DNA from: Amblyomma americanum
Lineage: Eukaryota > Arthropoda > Arachnida > Ixodida > Ixodidae
Length of the DNA: 64,000 nucleotides
Assembly: GCF_052857255.1 (NCBI RefSeq)
Contig: NC_135500.1
Location: 48,200,272-48,264,271, forward strand
Reading direction: 5' to 3'
Shown here in pieces: positions 25,114 to 35,838 of this stretch; position 1 is the first letter of the stretch; the number at the start of each line of letters is the position of its first letter. Both the position numbers and the translations under genes were made by a program. Below the pieces are notes generated by a model that worked only from the letters and a program-made list of their open reading frames with translations, made no database searches and had not been told where the DNA came from.

Positions 25114-25383
25114 GGCTGCGCGACGAAGCGGCTTCTGGCGAGGAAGGCGTCAAGGTGGCGGGGGCGCCGTGGCTCAAGGACGCTGCGGCGGCGCTTAACC
25201 AGACGTTGGTGATCCCGATCAGTGCTGTCAGCGTGAGATACGCGACGGGCAGGCTGACGTCAAGAAGCCCCCAACTCGCCTTCTCCGTCACAGTCAGCAA
25301 GGCCTCCTCCACCACTGAAGAAGAAGAAGACAGCCCGGAGATAGCCTCGGAGGAAACGATTCTGCACCACAGAAATCCGAAGG
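25114..25383 (+). CDS. Host gene exon 2 seen: Ser/Thr/Glu-rich linker
   Basis: The exon runs from the acceptor 'cggtttgtgcag' to the donor 'gtgcgt'. It is 270 bases, phase 1 on both sides, so it can be included or skipped without changing frame. It encodes about 90 residues with 'GLRDEAASGEEGVKVAGAPW', a middle part with 'VSKASSTTEEEEDSPE', and the end 'HHRNPKG'. No domain is seen; such an extended acidic linker between membrane anchor and ectodomain is what I would expect of this family. It is GC-rich against an AT-rich intron. The open minus-strand frame over it is a shadow. The assignment is inference from phase and composition. Confidence 0.5.
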
Positions 25384-25547
25384 GTGCGTCGTTCTGTGGC
25401 GGCAAGATGTGCCATGCGAAAATGTGCACGCTGGCGGCTCAGAGTGCTGAAACTCATTACAACAGAATTCTGTTTAAGCATCAGCTTGATTCTCAGCTCC
25501 CATTCTTCCTACGTTTTCCATTTTTTTCCCTTCTGCGCAACTATCCG

Positions 25548-25795
25548 CCGCGGTGGCTCAGTGGTTATGGCACTCGGCTACTGACTCGAAAGACGCTGGT
25601 TTGATCCCGCCCACGGCAGTCAAATTTCGATGGAGGCGAAATTCTGGTGGCCAGTGTGCTGTGCGGTGTCGGTGCACGTTAAAGAACCCCAGGTGGTCGA
25701 AATTTCCGCAGACCTTCACTACGGCGTCCCTCATAGCCTGAGTCGATTCGGGACGACAAATCCCAATAAGCCATAAACCAATCCTTCTGCGCAAC
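25548..25795 (+). repeat. Ruka-like tRNA-derived SINE
   Basis: It starts 'ccgccgcggtggctcagtgg', has the A box (tggctcagtggttatgg) and B box (ggtttgatccc), and carries the body phrases 'gtgctgtgcggtgtcggtgc' and 'cgttaaagaaccccaggtgg' followed by 'tacggcgtccctcatagcct'. As I remember it, this matches the Ruka SINE of ixodid ticks. Other copies lie at 43925-44116 plus 47646-47676, at 49642-49879 and at 60530-60815, all on the minus strand. Confidence 0.85.
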
Positions 25796-27122
25796 TAAAA
25801 GGTAAGCAAGTGGTTCAAACGTAAAGCGTATTTGCCAGAGCGAGCTTGAACCGTGTTGACGAGCGTGCAATCGCCAGCCGTACGGCAATGAAAAAAAAAA
25901 CAAGCTGCGCCAAGGCTTAGAGAGCTCCGAAGGAATACGCTGGTGATTTCGCCTCTATATCCTGGCTGGCGGTAAAAGGGTTTGCCAGAGGCCTAGGAAA
26001 AACAGTTCATGCTCTACTTTTCCGCTGCAGCACCTTTCGCTTTCTGAATGGCCGGCTCACCAGCGCCGCCATTTGTGCAGTTCCACTGAGTGCTCCTTGC
26101 GGAAGTCAAATGAGTGCGCAGGCCGTGCTCTCGCAAGCATGGAGTGCTCGACACAACGCTTCCCTTATGCGTGCAGAAACCTTCGCTTGGTGCAGCGCTC
26201 TTACGCGGATCTTGATTAGTGCGCAAAGTTTCTGCAGCCGGATTTCACGCTTGTCATAGCGAAAAATTTAGTCACTCGATGCGAACGGAATTCGGTACAG
26301 CAGAAGTTGTTTGCCTTTTTTCAGTGACGCACAGAAAAGAAAGATATCATTCTAGAATGATTGCAATGGTAATACGCGCATATGAAAACTAAATGGAAAA
26401 ATCTGCATGCAAAATGTGCCATATTTTCCTGCAATACTGTTGATTTTTGTTACACCGTTTTATGTGAGCTTGTTAGCAGTAATGCAATTTCACATCGCTA
26501 CTTTGTCGGAACCAATTCATTGTACTAATTTTACTGCGATATTATGTTATTTACTACGCTTCGTAGAACATGCAGGCAGATCTCGATAGTTTCACTCATG
26601 GTTTTGTGCCTTAAAGGTGAACCTATCACGCTAGACTTGCTGCTGCCTTCCGTTAACGAGCCTTGCCCGTCTGGAGAAGTGCTTTTGGTTCATGCGGCCG
26701 CCACCATGTAACACATAGCGCTGGACATCCAAACTTCCACTGGATTTTTTAATTTTGTGAAAGTGCAGGACGCACTTTACATTACAAGTCATAATTTGAA
26801 GCACTTAGGAAGAGTATGCCGTCAACCTCAACATGTTCGAGCAAAATCTCAACACACTGTGTAGCTTTCTTGCATTTGCATGTGAAAACGTTGCTACTGA
26901 ACTATGCAGCGTTCGCTGCTGGAAGTCAGTAGTTGACTCTACCTGTTAATGTCCAGGAAGGCTGGGCATACTTTTAATGCGAAAGAATTATTAGTTCCAT
27001 CAGGAGAAAAGCCGGCGGTGGGTGTTAGTGTGTGTACTCGCAGATGGTGCAGAAAATCCCAGTGATTGCAAAAAACGCAGGGTGACGTCATCACGCGGCT
27101 GTAGGATGCAGAAACAATCTTC
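25796..27122. other. Intron sequence, no gene seen
   Basis: Short frames only. An ordinary mix of AT-rich and moderate-GC sequence without repeats I can name. Confidence 0.4.
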
Positions 27123-27200
27123 ATTCTAACGTTTCGACCAGGGTCTGGCCTTCGTCAGAGTACTCTGACGAAGGCCAGACTCTGGTCGAAACGTTAGAAT
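27123..27200. repeat. Perfect-centre palindrome made of two Penelope-type termini
   Basis: The arms 27123-27161 and 27162-27200 are reverse complements at 38 of 39 positions with no spacer. The arm phrase 'gaaggccagactctggtcga'-'aacgttagaataaa' is the usual tail of tick Penelope-like elements. So two ends of such elements meet head to head. Confidence 0.85.
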
Positions 27201-27240
27201 AAAGATTGTTACTTTTTCCACCGTGCGCCCACTCTATTGC

Positions 27241-27332
<92 letters not shown>
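27241..27332. repeat. (AT)n microsatellite
   Basis: A 92-base AT run between the Penelope-type palindrome and the Penelope-like element that follows. Confidence 0.97.
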
Positions 27333-27337
<5 letters not shown>

Positions 27338-27394
27338 ATGAAATTCTTCACGGCCACTGATTAAAAATATAATAAGTTGGGGAAGTCACATTGA

Positions 27395-29130
27395 AAAACG
27401 TAAAGAATTTATTCAACGTTTTGACCAGGGACTGGTCTTTATCAAGAATGATCATACAGGGCATGGACACGTCTTCTTATAGCATGAGACACAGAGGGCT
27501 TAAAAAGAAAAGAAATAAAGAAAAAAAGGGATGGGGAGAGCGGAACACAGCACAGACACCTACCCCATGTTAGGGAGGATAGGCGCCGCTTCGCTTACGC
27601 GTGCACTCGCTGCACACACACGAGGTGTAAGAGGAAGGCCAGGCTGGGTTGGCACGCGGTTACTTCGAAAAAAAAATTGTAGAGAGAAGCAATAACAAAT
27701 AAAGAAGAAAACGTGGTGGGGGCTTAACAAAAGAACAGAAGTGTACGCCAATTGTGGGCGTCTGTACGCCTCTGGCCGCGTTTGTGTGGCCCCATGCGAC
27801 TCCCAATGGTGGCCCAAGGAGGTGGCACAGGCTGCGACTGCACACATGGTGACACGTGAGCCGCTAAAACCAGATGAGGTTTGCATGCGTGGACCACATG
27901 GAAAGGCTTGCTTAGAGGAAAGTAAAAAAGAAATAATGCACAGAGATAACTGCAGAGCAATGGCCGAGAGAAAGAGAAAAACGAAAAAAAGAAGAAAGAA
28001 ACAGGGGACACGAACACACAAGACACACATGCAAATATGTCACTGCTGTAGCATCATTGAGGAGAAGATATGCAGGAAACCATAGAAGCCCACTAAAAGA
28101 GCGCCAGATTGTTAGAAAGTGCCCGAAGAATGGAATTGCATCCCAGGGAACAATGCTCACGACAACACGCCAATATTTGGATAGATACAGATGACAAGCG
28201 GAATCATAAAAGGGCAAAAATGAATGCAAATACAACACAAGTGTGAATAAAAAGTGTGTTGAAAAGAAAGTGTTACCTAAAATACAGCGACCAGCAAAAA
28301 CACAACAATAGTAATACTACGATGAATACACATGGGACACGAGCGTCACAGAATTAGCGTTTAACCACAAGAAGAATTTTAATACCTCGACAGGAACTTA
28401 AACTGTGAAACATAGAAGAATGTGTTATAAAAAGTCACCATAGTAGATTTAAGGAACACCCGTTTGATTGCAAAATAATGCCCAAGAAAAACACAAAATC
28501 ATCGCAGGAAGATTTAGCCTGAAAGACAGGACCAGTTTGCCAGCGCTCTCATTAATGCCACCAGACAAAATGTTAAACTTAAATATTAGGTATTATTCAC
28601 AGGCTTCCCTGTCGTAATGTGTCTGGAAGCCAGATTGAAGAATGGTGGCCTTGAAGCTTTCAAATGGGTGGCCTTTTGTGGTTACGTGTCTTGAAAGCGG
28701 CAGATATGGTAGTGATCGTATGTGTGCTCTGTGGTTATTCTCAATCGGAAAGGAGTTTCAGTTTGTCCTATGTACTGCGCACGGCACAAACCGCATTCGA
28801 GAATATAGACAGCGTTGCTGGTGTCACAGTTTAAGTGTCCTCGAATTTTGAATGAGAAAGATGACGCTGTGCTACGAACTTCTGTGACCGCACTGATCCT
28901 TGGACAGAGCGTACAGCGCGGTTTATTGCAAGGGTTGCACCCGGAGACTTCACCATTGTCTAGTTTCAAGGAGGTTACAGTATCTTTGATATTTCTTGCC
29001 AGCGTGATTTCTTGCCAAAACTGTGAGCAACCGTTTGTCGTCCAGCGGTCCAGATGGTGCCATACGGTTTCTGATTGCATATAGCTTGATGTGCTAGTCC
29101 AGTTGGAGGCTAGCTTGCGACAGGTATTTG
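27395..29130 (-). mobile_element. Penelope-like element, second type, 3' part
   Basis: The minus strand ends near 27395 with 'agtccctggtcaaaacgttg', a Penelope-like tail related to the palindrome arms at 27123-27200. Its coding end with a GIY-YIG domain is at 28682-29080. The 1.1 kb between coding end and tail has no sound frame and acts as 3' untranslated sequence or later additions. Confidence 0.65.
28682..29080 (-). pseudogene. GIY-YIG endonuclease end of a Penelope-like ORF
   Basis: The frame is open for about 130 codons. It has the Cys-rich approach 'GCNPCNKPRCTLCPRI' and the GIY-YIG core 'NAVYILECGLCRAQYIGQTE' followed by FRLR. The Cys pattern (CxxC...CxxC) before the endonuclease differs from the copy at 20320-21510 and points to another Penelope lineage. 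The reverse transcriptase is not found upstream of 29130, so the element is truncated. Confidence 0.8.
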
Positions 29131-29374
29131 AACCGACGACATAAAATTTGGCTGTGGATCTTCTCAGTTAATCCAGGATGTACAAAGCGAAAGGTGTCGG
29201 CGTTCATTGTGTTCATTGCCGTTGGCGTTGACAACGTTCTAGAATTGGATGATTTTGCGGGAAGACGCATAACAGGCTCCCGGGGTCAGTGGACGCCTCA
29301 ATCGCGCTTTGAGGTGCGTGGCGGTGATTAGAGAGATCAAGGCGAAAAGCTGGGCTAGTTGGTGTGTAATCAAA

Positions 29375-29485
29375 AATTAAACGACTACCGCATATAACTA
29401 GGACACCGACATTGAAGACAGGATTAGCGCTCGTCCTGTCTTCTTCTGTGTCTGTGTCCTAGTTAAATGCGCTAGTCTTTTAATT
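29375..29485. repeat. Imperfect palindrome with Penelope-like ends
   Basis: Arms of about 50 bases (29375-29425 and 29434-29485) are inverted copies with a few mismatches. The core 'gaagacagga ... tcctgtcttc' (29414-29443) resembles the tail of the Penelope-like element at 20141-20210. Confidence 0.75.
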
Positions 29486-29544
29486 AATGAGACAGATATG
29501 TGGGCCGCATGCATGCATTAGCGCTGACAACATTTTGGCAGACA

Positions 29545-29765
29545 AGCAGCATTACAGCAATAGGCCGCAGCGTTCATTGGGTGACCAACTTCTCGCGATC
29601 AACCATTCATTGCCACCTGCCAGGGTGGTAGGGTGGGCGCACTGCCTATCCAAGTGTGCGGTACGCACTCAACGTTACACACGCCAAGCCACGTCTACTT
29701 GCCCGATAAACCACGGCTTTCGATCTCTAACCAGATTCCGCAGAAGTTAAACCGCAGCTAATTTT
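29545..29765 (-). repeat. Dispersed repeat, copy 2
   Basis: Reverse complement of 19440-19690 over about 210 bases with scattered changes (for example 'ctgccagggtggtagggtgg' against the inverse of 'cccaccctgccaggtgg'). Confidence 0.65.
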
Positions 29766-29999
29766 TTTCACCCAGCTGAGGCTCAGCTAGATCTCGTGGT
29801 CAGGCAGCTGTTGCACCGCGGCTATGAAGACCTGGCGCCGCGACGGCGCAGACTCGGCTCGGCGGCGCGAGGAAGTCACGTGATGCGTTGCTATGGCAGC
29901 AGCGCCACGTCATCTGGCGTCGCGTGATTGTGCCGTTACGTTTCTCGGAGCCGAGTTGGCTGTCGCTCCTGCTAAGCGAGTAAAGCTTCCGCTTTTATA

Positions 30000-31075
30000 C
30001 ACCGGCAGTTGTATGCCTTCCGAGACTCTGTATATGTCTCCCAAAGACTTCTGACAACAAAAACGGGAAGGGGTATACTGGACAAGGTAGGCCTCACAAG
30101 TGAATCCGAACAGGGAAGAGCGAATATTCTCAGTGATATAAGGACAATATCAAGATTCCGCCACTTCCCAAGAACATGAATCCGGTCTTCCATGATCGGA
30201 GAAGAAGGGATCGAGCGGAAACCTTGCTAAAGAAGTACGGGGGACGGGCGGACGTGGTGTATACGGATGCAGCCGAGTACCGGCATCGGAAGGCTATGAC
30301 GGCGGTGGTCGTCGATGAAGACAAGAGCATAAAAGCGTGCTGATTGTCAGGGGCAGATCTATAGTCGCGGCAGAGGAGGTTGCGATAGCTCTTGCGGCTG
30401 TACAGAAAGGGATTAAGTAATTATTACTGACTCGAGGAGCGCTGTACACAACTTCAGCAGACGCAGAGTCTCTGCAGAAGCGGTTAGGATTCTAGAGGCG
30501 GGAAAAGGGGTAGATCAGCCGATTTTGCTGGTCTGGACTCCTGTACATCAAGCTCTACGAGGGAACGAAGGACCACACAACCTTTTCTGAGGACTCACTT
30601 GCCGGGCGAGCTCAAGCTGTTCTCCAAACGAACTGATAGCAAGAGAAAAGGATGGGATGCTCACCTATCGTGAAATGGCGCAGTGCTGCAGATTAAGTAG
30701 ACAGTAATATCCGCAAGCCGATAGCAAACTTAGTAAAAAGGAGGAGACAGCTTGGAGGAAACTCCAGGTAGGGGTGTTTCCAAACCAATGGATTTATAAC
30801 AAAATATATCCAGGGTAATTCAATGCTAGATGTGAACACTGTGACGGATGTGCGACCATGGTACACATGGTCTGGACTTCCCCACGTTGCAAAGACAACA
30901 CACGCACACCATATTCATGGGAGGCTCTGATGCACAACCCTGACCCAGAACTCCAAAAAAAGAACATCGTCAGTCAAGCTTTCGACGCCTCCGAGTCCAG
31001 CGGTTTACGGCCGACGCCTTGCCTGCGACCCTCCTGCGACCCTCCTATTGATTGACCCTGAAATAAAGTTTTTTC
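30000..31075 (+). pseudogene. I-type LINE, RNase H and C-terminal part (broken)
   Basis: The plus strand encodes 'PKNMNPVFHDRRRRDRAE' and the RNase H start 'DVVYTDAAEYRHRKAMTAVV' (about 30180-30305). Stops follow. Then comes a C-terminal stretch with 'KLQVGVFPNQWIYNKIYPG' and a CCHC-like motif (CEHCDG...MVHMVW, about 30836-30880), ending in 'QAFDASESSGL'. The 3' end has 'aaataaag' and a TCCA-type tail at 31060-31083. It is the same broad family as the LINE at 44117-47633 but an older copy. Confidence 0.75.
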
Positions 31076-31082
31076 CATCCAT

Positions 31083-31247
31083 CCCTTAAGGCGTGGTTGA
31101 GGCGTCCACCGAGATTTGAGAGAGTTACTGTGCCATTTATTTTCCTCAATAACATTTCTGAAATGAAAATTGGGTTTTGAGAAAAGGTAAATGGCGCAGT
31201 AACTGTCTCACATATCTCGGCGGACAACTGAACCGCGCCGTAAGGGA
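31083..31247. repeat. Inverted repeat built from SINE 3' ends
   Basis: Left arm about 31083-31155 and right arm about 31170-31247 are inverted copies; both contain 'gagttactgtgccatttatt'- and 'cgccgagat'-type phrases, which I associate with the 3' part of Ruka-like SINEs ('cggcgcggttca'). It sits directly at the tail of the LINE ending at 31083. Confidence 0.65.
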
Positions 31248-31299
31248 AGGGATCAAGGAGAGAGTGAGAGAAGAAACAAAGAAAGAGGTGTCATAATGG

Positions 31300-32850
31300 C
31301 GGTCTTCAGAATAATTTCACGCAGATGACATCACCCACTGCGTTTCAGCAGGCAACGATGCTGAAGTTAAATCCGCACTTCAACAAGCGGCAGATGTCAT
31401 TTAGCGCCACGTAGCCGGAGTCGACATCTCATGCTCTCCTCAGAAGTCCGAGCTCCTGCTCATCCGAGGTAGCGCGGCCTCCACGGCCATCCTCCCATCT
31501 GCATTACTGCTAGCGGCCAACCCATACTCGAAGTATCCACCATTAGGATATTGGGGCTTCTCATCCAGAGCAATCGGGAAAACACCGACACTCTGGCTCA
31601 ACTCACATTCTCTGCCTCTCAGACCTAATTCGTCGCATTGCTATAAACATAGAGGCATACGAGAGGCGGACCTCCGACGTCTTGTTCAGGCGTTTGTTAT
31701 CAGTCGCCTCACATATACCCTCGCTTACCTTATATTAGCTGCCAGGAACGGGACCGCGTTGACTGCCTTATTAGACAGGTATACAAGGCGGCTCTCCATC
31801 TCCCTCACCGGACCCCACCTATAAACTACTAGCATTAGGGCTCTGCAACAGCCGGAGCTTTCGGATGCTCGTCTCACTTCTCAGTAGGAGCGTCTCGCCC
31901 ACACGCCCACGGAACGTAACATACTCGACAAGCTTGGAATAAGCTTCGAAACGACCATCGCCGACAGGGCCCAGCTTCCGTTCCATATCCACGGTAACCT
32001 TATTGTTACCCGGGCCCTCTCTCTAAAAACATGCACCCAGAGTATCATCTCGCTCGTCGCAAGGACAGGGCTAAGTCTCTGCACAAACAGTATTTGATAG
32101 ATCGAACAGCGGTCTGCGTCGACGCCGCCGAATACGCCGATCGCGATGCTTTTTCGCTCGCGGTTGTAAACCACTGTGAACGGCGGTTGGTTGCGTGCTC
32201 CATTCCCGTCAGATCGTCTGAAGAGGCCGAGGAGGCGGTCATAGCCTTGGCAATGGTCTCCACCTCTGCAGAATCCATCTTCAGCGACTCTAAATCTGCG
32301 ATTCTTAATTTCGCCAAAGGCCGGTTCTCCCCCGTCACCCTATCTCTCCTCCACTCCACCAAAGACCAACTCCGCCCGATCTAATTGATCTGGGTCCCTG
32401 CGCACTCATCCCATCCAGGGAACGAGGCGGCCCACAATCATGCCCGAGGATTCGTCGATCGGGATGTGGTGTCGCTCGTCCGAGATCTTATGGTTATATT
32501 TAATTACATCACCATACAACACCGCTTAGGTAGAATTCTATCTACCCCCGCACATATTTCTCTAACCAAACCCCAGGAGGTTGCGTGGAGGCAACTCCAA
32601 GTGAACACCTTCCCAACCGCGCGATATATGCCCGCATTTCCTGGGGGGTCTACTCCCCTTCATTTAAACTATGTGGGCAATATCATTACATGCCACTCTA
32701 TCCCACATACACTGCTCTTGCCCTCTGGTACTCACTTCCTCGAGGTTTGCAGCTCTCGAATCCAGACCAGTGGGCTGATGATGATGAAAATGATAAACTT
32801 GCCCTCTTCCTGCCGTCACTAAAAACTTCATTGATCGCTTTTATTTAATT
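31300..32850 (+). pseudogene. I-type LINE, RT end and RNase H (broken)
   Basis: It begins at the RT active site (HADDITHC, about 31320-31343). The region after it follows ('SCSPQKSELLLIRG'), then a thumb part with 'VISRLTYTLAYL', and RNase H at 32031-32460: 'VCVDAAEYADRDAFSLAVVN', 'SEEAEEAVIALAM', 'SIFSDSKSAI' and 'LIWVPAHSSHPGNEAAHN', so D, E, D and the final H/N region are visible. Stops and frame changes break it into at least four pieces. Confidence 0.78.
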
Positions 32851-33029
32851 AGGTGCTTGAAGGTGACATTTAACTTATCAATTTGCATCCCCCTGGCCGC
32901 ATAACCGATGTGCAGAGGTGGATTTCGCGTACTTCTCAAAGCCCAATTTAAGAAACCTGTTAAGCTAAATTTCGATCGACCTGAATGGTTCACTCTGCTC
33001 GGCGAATTGATTATGCAGATGAAAATTAC

Positions 33030-33376
33030 CGCGGACACTTAAAGTTGCACTAAAGAGGAATCTGAACTCGTCTTTTTACCGCGGGAACTCGGTCCACACT
33101 TTCCGGATGCTCTTAGAAACTTCGAATTTTTGTCCTGTGTGGCCGGTTGCCCTTATAGTGTTAAGCGTCCCGGTTCCCGCTTTTTCTTTTTAACTCAACG
33201 CTGTAGGTAGGAGTCAGCCAACGCGTGTAGTGCCTTTCAGCCAGTCCCGTGGCGGCTGGCTGCTCTGCCATCGTCTGAGTAATACGTCCGTAATAATACG
33301 CGGAGTGATCTTCGAAAATGCGCAGGTAGAAATGTATATGGCAAACCTGAGCGAACTGGAAAAAGCAATTCTTCGC
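33030..33376 (-). repeat. Dispersed repeat (copy 1 of an inverted pair with 43310-43650)
   Basis: Phrases such as 'gaatctgaactcgtctttt', 'ccgcgg', 'gtgtggccg' and 'tgaaaggcactacacgcgtt' (in reverse complement) recur in the opposite orientation at 43310-43650. It is probably a non-autonomous element common in ticks. It lies 5' of the P2X7-like gene. Confidence 0.65.
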
Positions 33377-33380
33377 CTCG

Positions 33381-33472
33381 CGCATAGGAGTTCAATCGTA
33401 TAAAATTAAACCAAGATCTTCGCCGGACCGAAGATCTTGCTTTAATTTTATACGATTGAACTCCTATGTGCG
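33381..33472. repeat. Tight hairpin (42/44-base arms, 6-base loop)
   Basis: Arms 33381-33422 and 33429-33472 differ by one base and one two-base gap; the loop is ccggac-like. The right arm ends at the beginning of the open frame of the P2X7-like gene. Confidence 0.88.
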
Positions 33473-33861
33473 ATGCGGTTGACGGCAGCGGCCGCTCCAG
33501 TGGCGACTTGTCCATGCGAGGAAGAGATGTCCGACGACGATGGCTCCGACGACGGCTCGCAACGAGTGACAAGGCAACGTGGACTGGTGAGTGATGTGAA
33601 CCCTATTATGCCGCTAGCACGCATTTCTGACATCCGTTTTTTGCGAAGGTGCCAGTACAACGGCTGCGCCGTCATGCCGAACACCATGGAGTGCGTCTGC
33701 TGCCGGTAGTACCCAGCCGCGGTGCAGAAACAGCCGGGTCTGAGCTGCAGTACAGTGCACCGCGATTTTGAAAATCTGTGCCGCAACGAGGGGGTGCTGG
33801 ACCTGTCCTATTTAAACATGCGGTACTACCGGCAGCCAGGCATGGGCGACACCACCAACCA
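33473..33861 (+). pseudogene. P2X7-C-terminal-like gene, 5' exon(s), with one nonsense codon
   Basis: The frame encodes an acidic start (EEEMSDDDGSDDGSQRV), then the Cys-rich core 'CQYNGCAVMPNTMECVCC', and after one TAG (33707-33709) 'HRDFENLCRNEGVLDLSYLN', 'MRYYRQ' and 'TTNQ'. The pattern of C.C..C..M....ECvCC...C...F..lC.n..vL matches the zinc-binding cytoplasmic end of P2X7 receptors, which also occurs alone in many invertebrate proteins. The stop stands where the family has Glu (GAG to TAG). A short intron 33572-33639 (gtgagt...cgaag) is possible but unproven. The exon ends at gtaagt in phase 2. Confidence 0.72.
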
Positions 33862-34189
33862 GTAAGTTCAACAGCAAGCTTCACAGATCGCGTAATAACG
33901 CTACCGGCGCTAGCTTTTGCAACTACGTTAATTTCCACAGCGTGATCTAGAGCGCATACCCATGCGGTTAGAATGTTTATAACTTCGTATACATTGCGAA
34001 AACGCGGCGTGCTCAGGTCATGACCACATAATTTGTGCTACGTAGAAAACGACGATGAGCGAGCAGTGCCGCAGGACAAGCGCAGACGAGGGATTGACTA
34101 AGTATTGGGCGGCTGGTCCTGTTTTCATTTTCCCCCTCTGCCTTTGCACCTTTTTTCTGGTGTGGATAACGCGCGCGATGAGTTTCTAA
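33862..34189. other. Intron of the P2X7-like gene, before the LINE
   Basis: No frame of note; the sequence leads into the LINE that starts near 34190. Confidence 0.4.
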
Positions 34190-34655
34190 ATCTCAGGTAA
34201 TGTCTACGCAGTTTCCCGGCCAGGGGAGGTCCCCCTGGTAGGCTTCCCTGGCGCCTCATGAGATGCCTCTGGAAGCTTTTCAACGCTCCGGCGCCCGCAG
34301 CATTCCTGTGACGCTGGTGCCAAAGGATAGTGGTTCTATCGAAATTAATAATCCCGAGCCTGTTCGAGCTGCTCTCCAGGCGGCCACTTCCCTTTATGAG
34401 GCAATCACCGAGGTAAGGCAGTTTGGACGTGGCGGGATTCTGTGCCGTTCACCAGACCTGTAGTGCGTAAAGGATTTTCTAAACTCCTCATCTTTTGGGC
34501 CTTTTTCGGTAAACTGCTTCATTTCGTCTCATCTGGCCTGTACAAAAGGTTTGGTTCGCGGTGTGGGCACTTGCTTGTCTCCAGTTGAGACCTTTCTCTC
34601 TGGAGCGGGTGCTGTTGCTGTGTATCGCTGTAGCCGGGAGGTGAACAATTAGCGG

Positions 34656-34946
34656 GTGCCAACGGAAACGGTTATTACTACTTTTGCGGGTACTGCCTGC
34701 CCCTCAGAAATAAAAGCATGGCCACTAATCTTCCGTGTAGATCCCCTTCCGTCTAAGCCACTTCTGTGCAGCAATTGCTGGCCATATGGCCATAGTGCTT
34801 GTGGCTGCAAGTCCACCTTGCGCTGTTCCAAATGCGGCAATGACCATCCACCAAATTTATGCTCTGATCAAAACGAGAAGTATTTCCGGTTTTGTGGATA
34901 CCACGCTGAATATTCCATAGATTGTCCTTCTCGGGATCATGAATAG
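34656..34946 (+). pseudogene. LINE ORF1 zinc-knuckle segment
   Basis: About 95 codons hold 'TCPSEIKAWPLIFRVDPLP'-type sequence and then three successive CCHC-like knuckles, typical of the nucleic-acid-binding ORF1 of I/Jockey LINEs. It is a fragment; the upstream ORF1 piece is in another frame. Confidence 0.72.
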
Positions 34947-35838
34947 CAAATTCTAGACATAACCGACCGCAAACGCTGTTTGCAGCGCGAGGCAATATCA
35001 GAAATTAAAGAGAGCGCTCACGGCTATGCAGGTGTGTCAGCCCGTTCAGAAGTGACACTACATTCATCTATCTCTCAGGCAATAGTGACTGCTGTGGAAG
35101 CCTCTATGGCTAAGATGGTTGACAGGAAAGTGTCCACTGTCACAGAGTGCATGTCTAATACTCCGGCTACGCAGATTACCCAGGCCATGCAAATTAGAAT
35201 GACTTCTGCCTTGTCAGCCATGCCTTCCTTAATGACCCAACATTTCTTACCTGAGCAGTCTCAGCCCCAAGAGCAAGTTACTGCTGTTCCTCCACTTCCT
35301 CGGCCCACTAATTCAGATAAACCTCAAATTATTCATAATGCAGAGATGGTTGATGTGGATACGCGAATCCTCAAACGCAGTGGACCCCCATGTCTAACCC
35401 TTCTTCTCCACTTCCTCAGTCGAAATAAAAGAAGCAACAGATTGGCTCTAAGCCAAAAGAAACAATTTTAGGGCAGGCAGTTGCTGCTACCCGGATTTCT
35501 GAACGATAGGGGTGTTAAGAGTTCTCCAGTGGAACTGTCGAGACTTCTTTCCGCTTCAATAGACTTACTGTATCTTAGATCTCAAAATAATCCAGACATA
35601 ATTATTTTACAAGAAACTTTGCGTACATCTGAAACACACTTCCATTTGCAAAATTATTCATTTCGACAAGATCGTCAGTCAAGAGGAGGAGGCTTACTCA
35701 TACTAGTTTGTTCTAAATTTTGTCACAGGGCTAAGATTACTTTTCAGTCCTCTACTATAGACTGAGTTATTGGCTTTAGACTTTGAAATTCCAGGGTGCT
35801 ATCCGTTTTCATTAATAAATGTTTATTTTCCTTGAGGT

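Noticed and set aside
25064..25429. A minus-strand membrane protein exon
   Set aside because: The frame is hydrophobic, but it mirrors the plus-strand linker exon, which has the better acceptor and donor and the matching phases.
27121..27357. A protein with Ile-Tyr repeats
   Set aside because: It is the translation of the (AT)n run.
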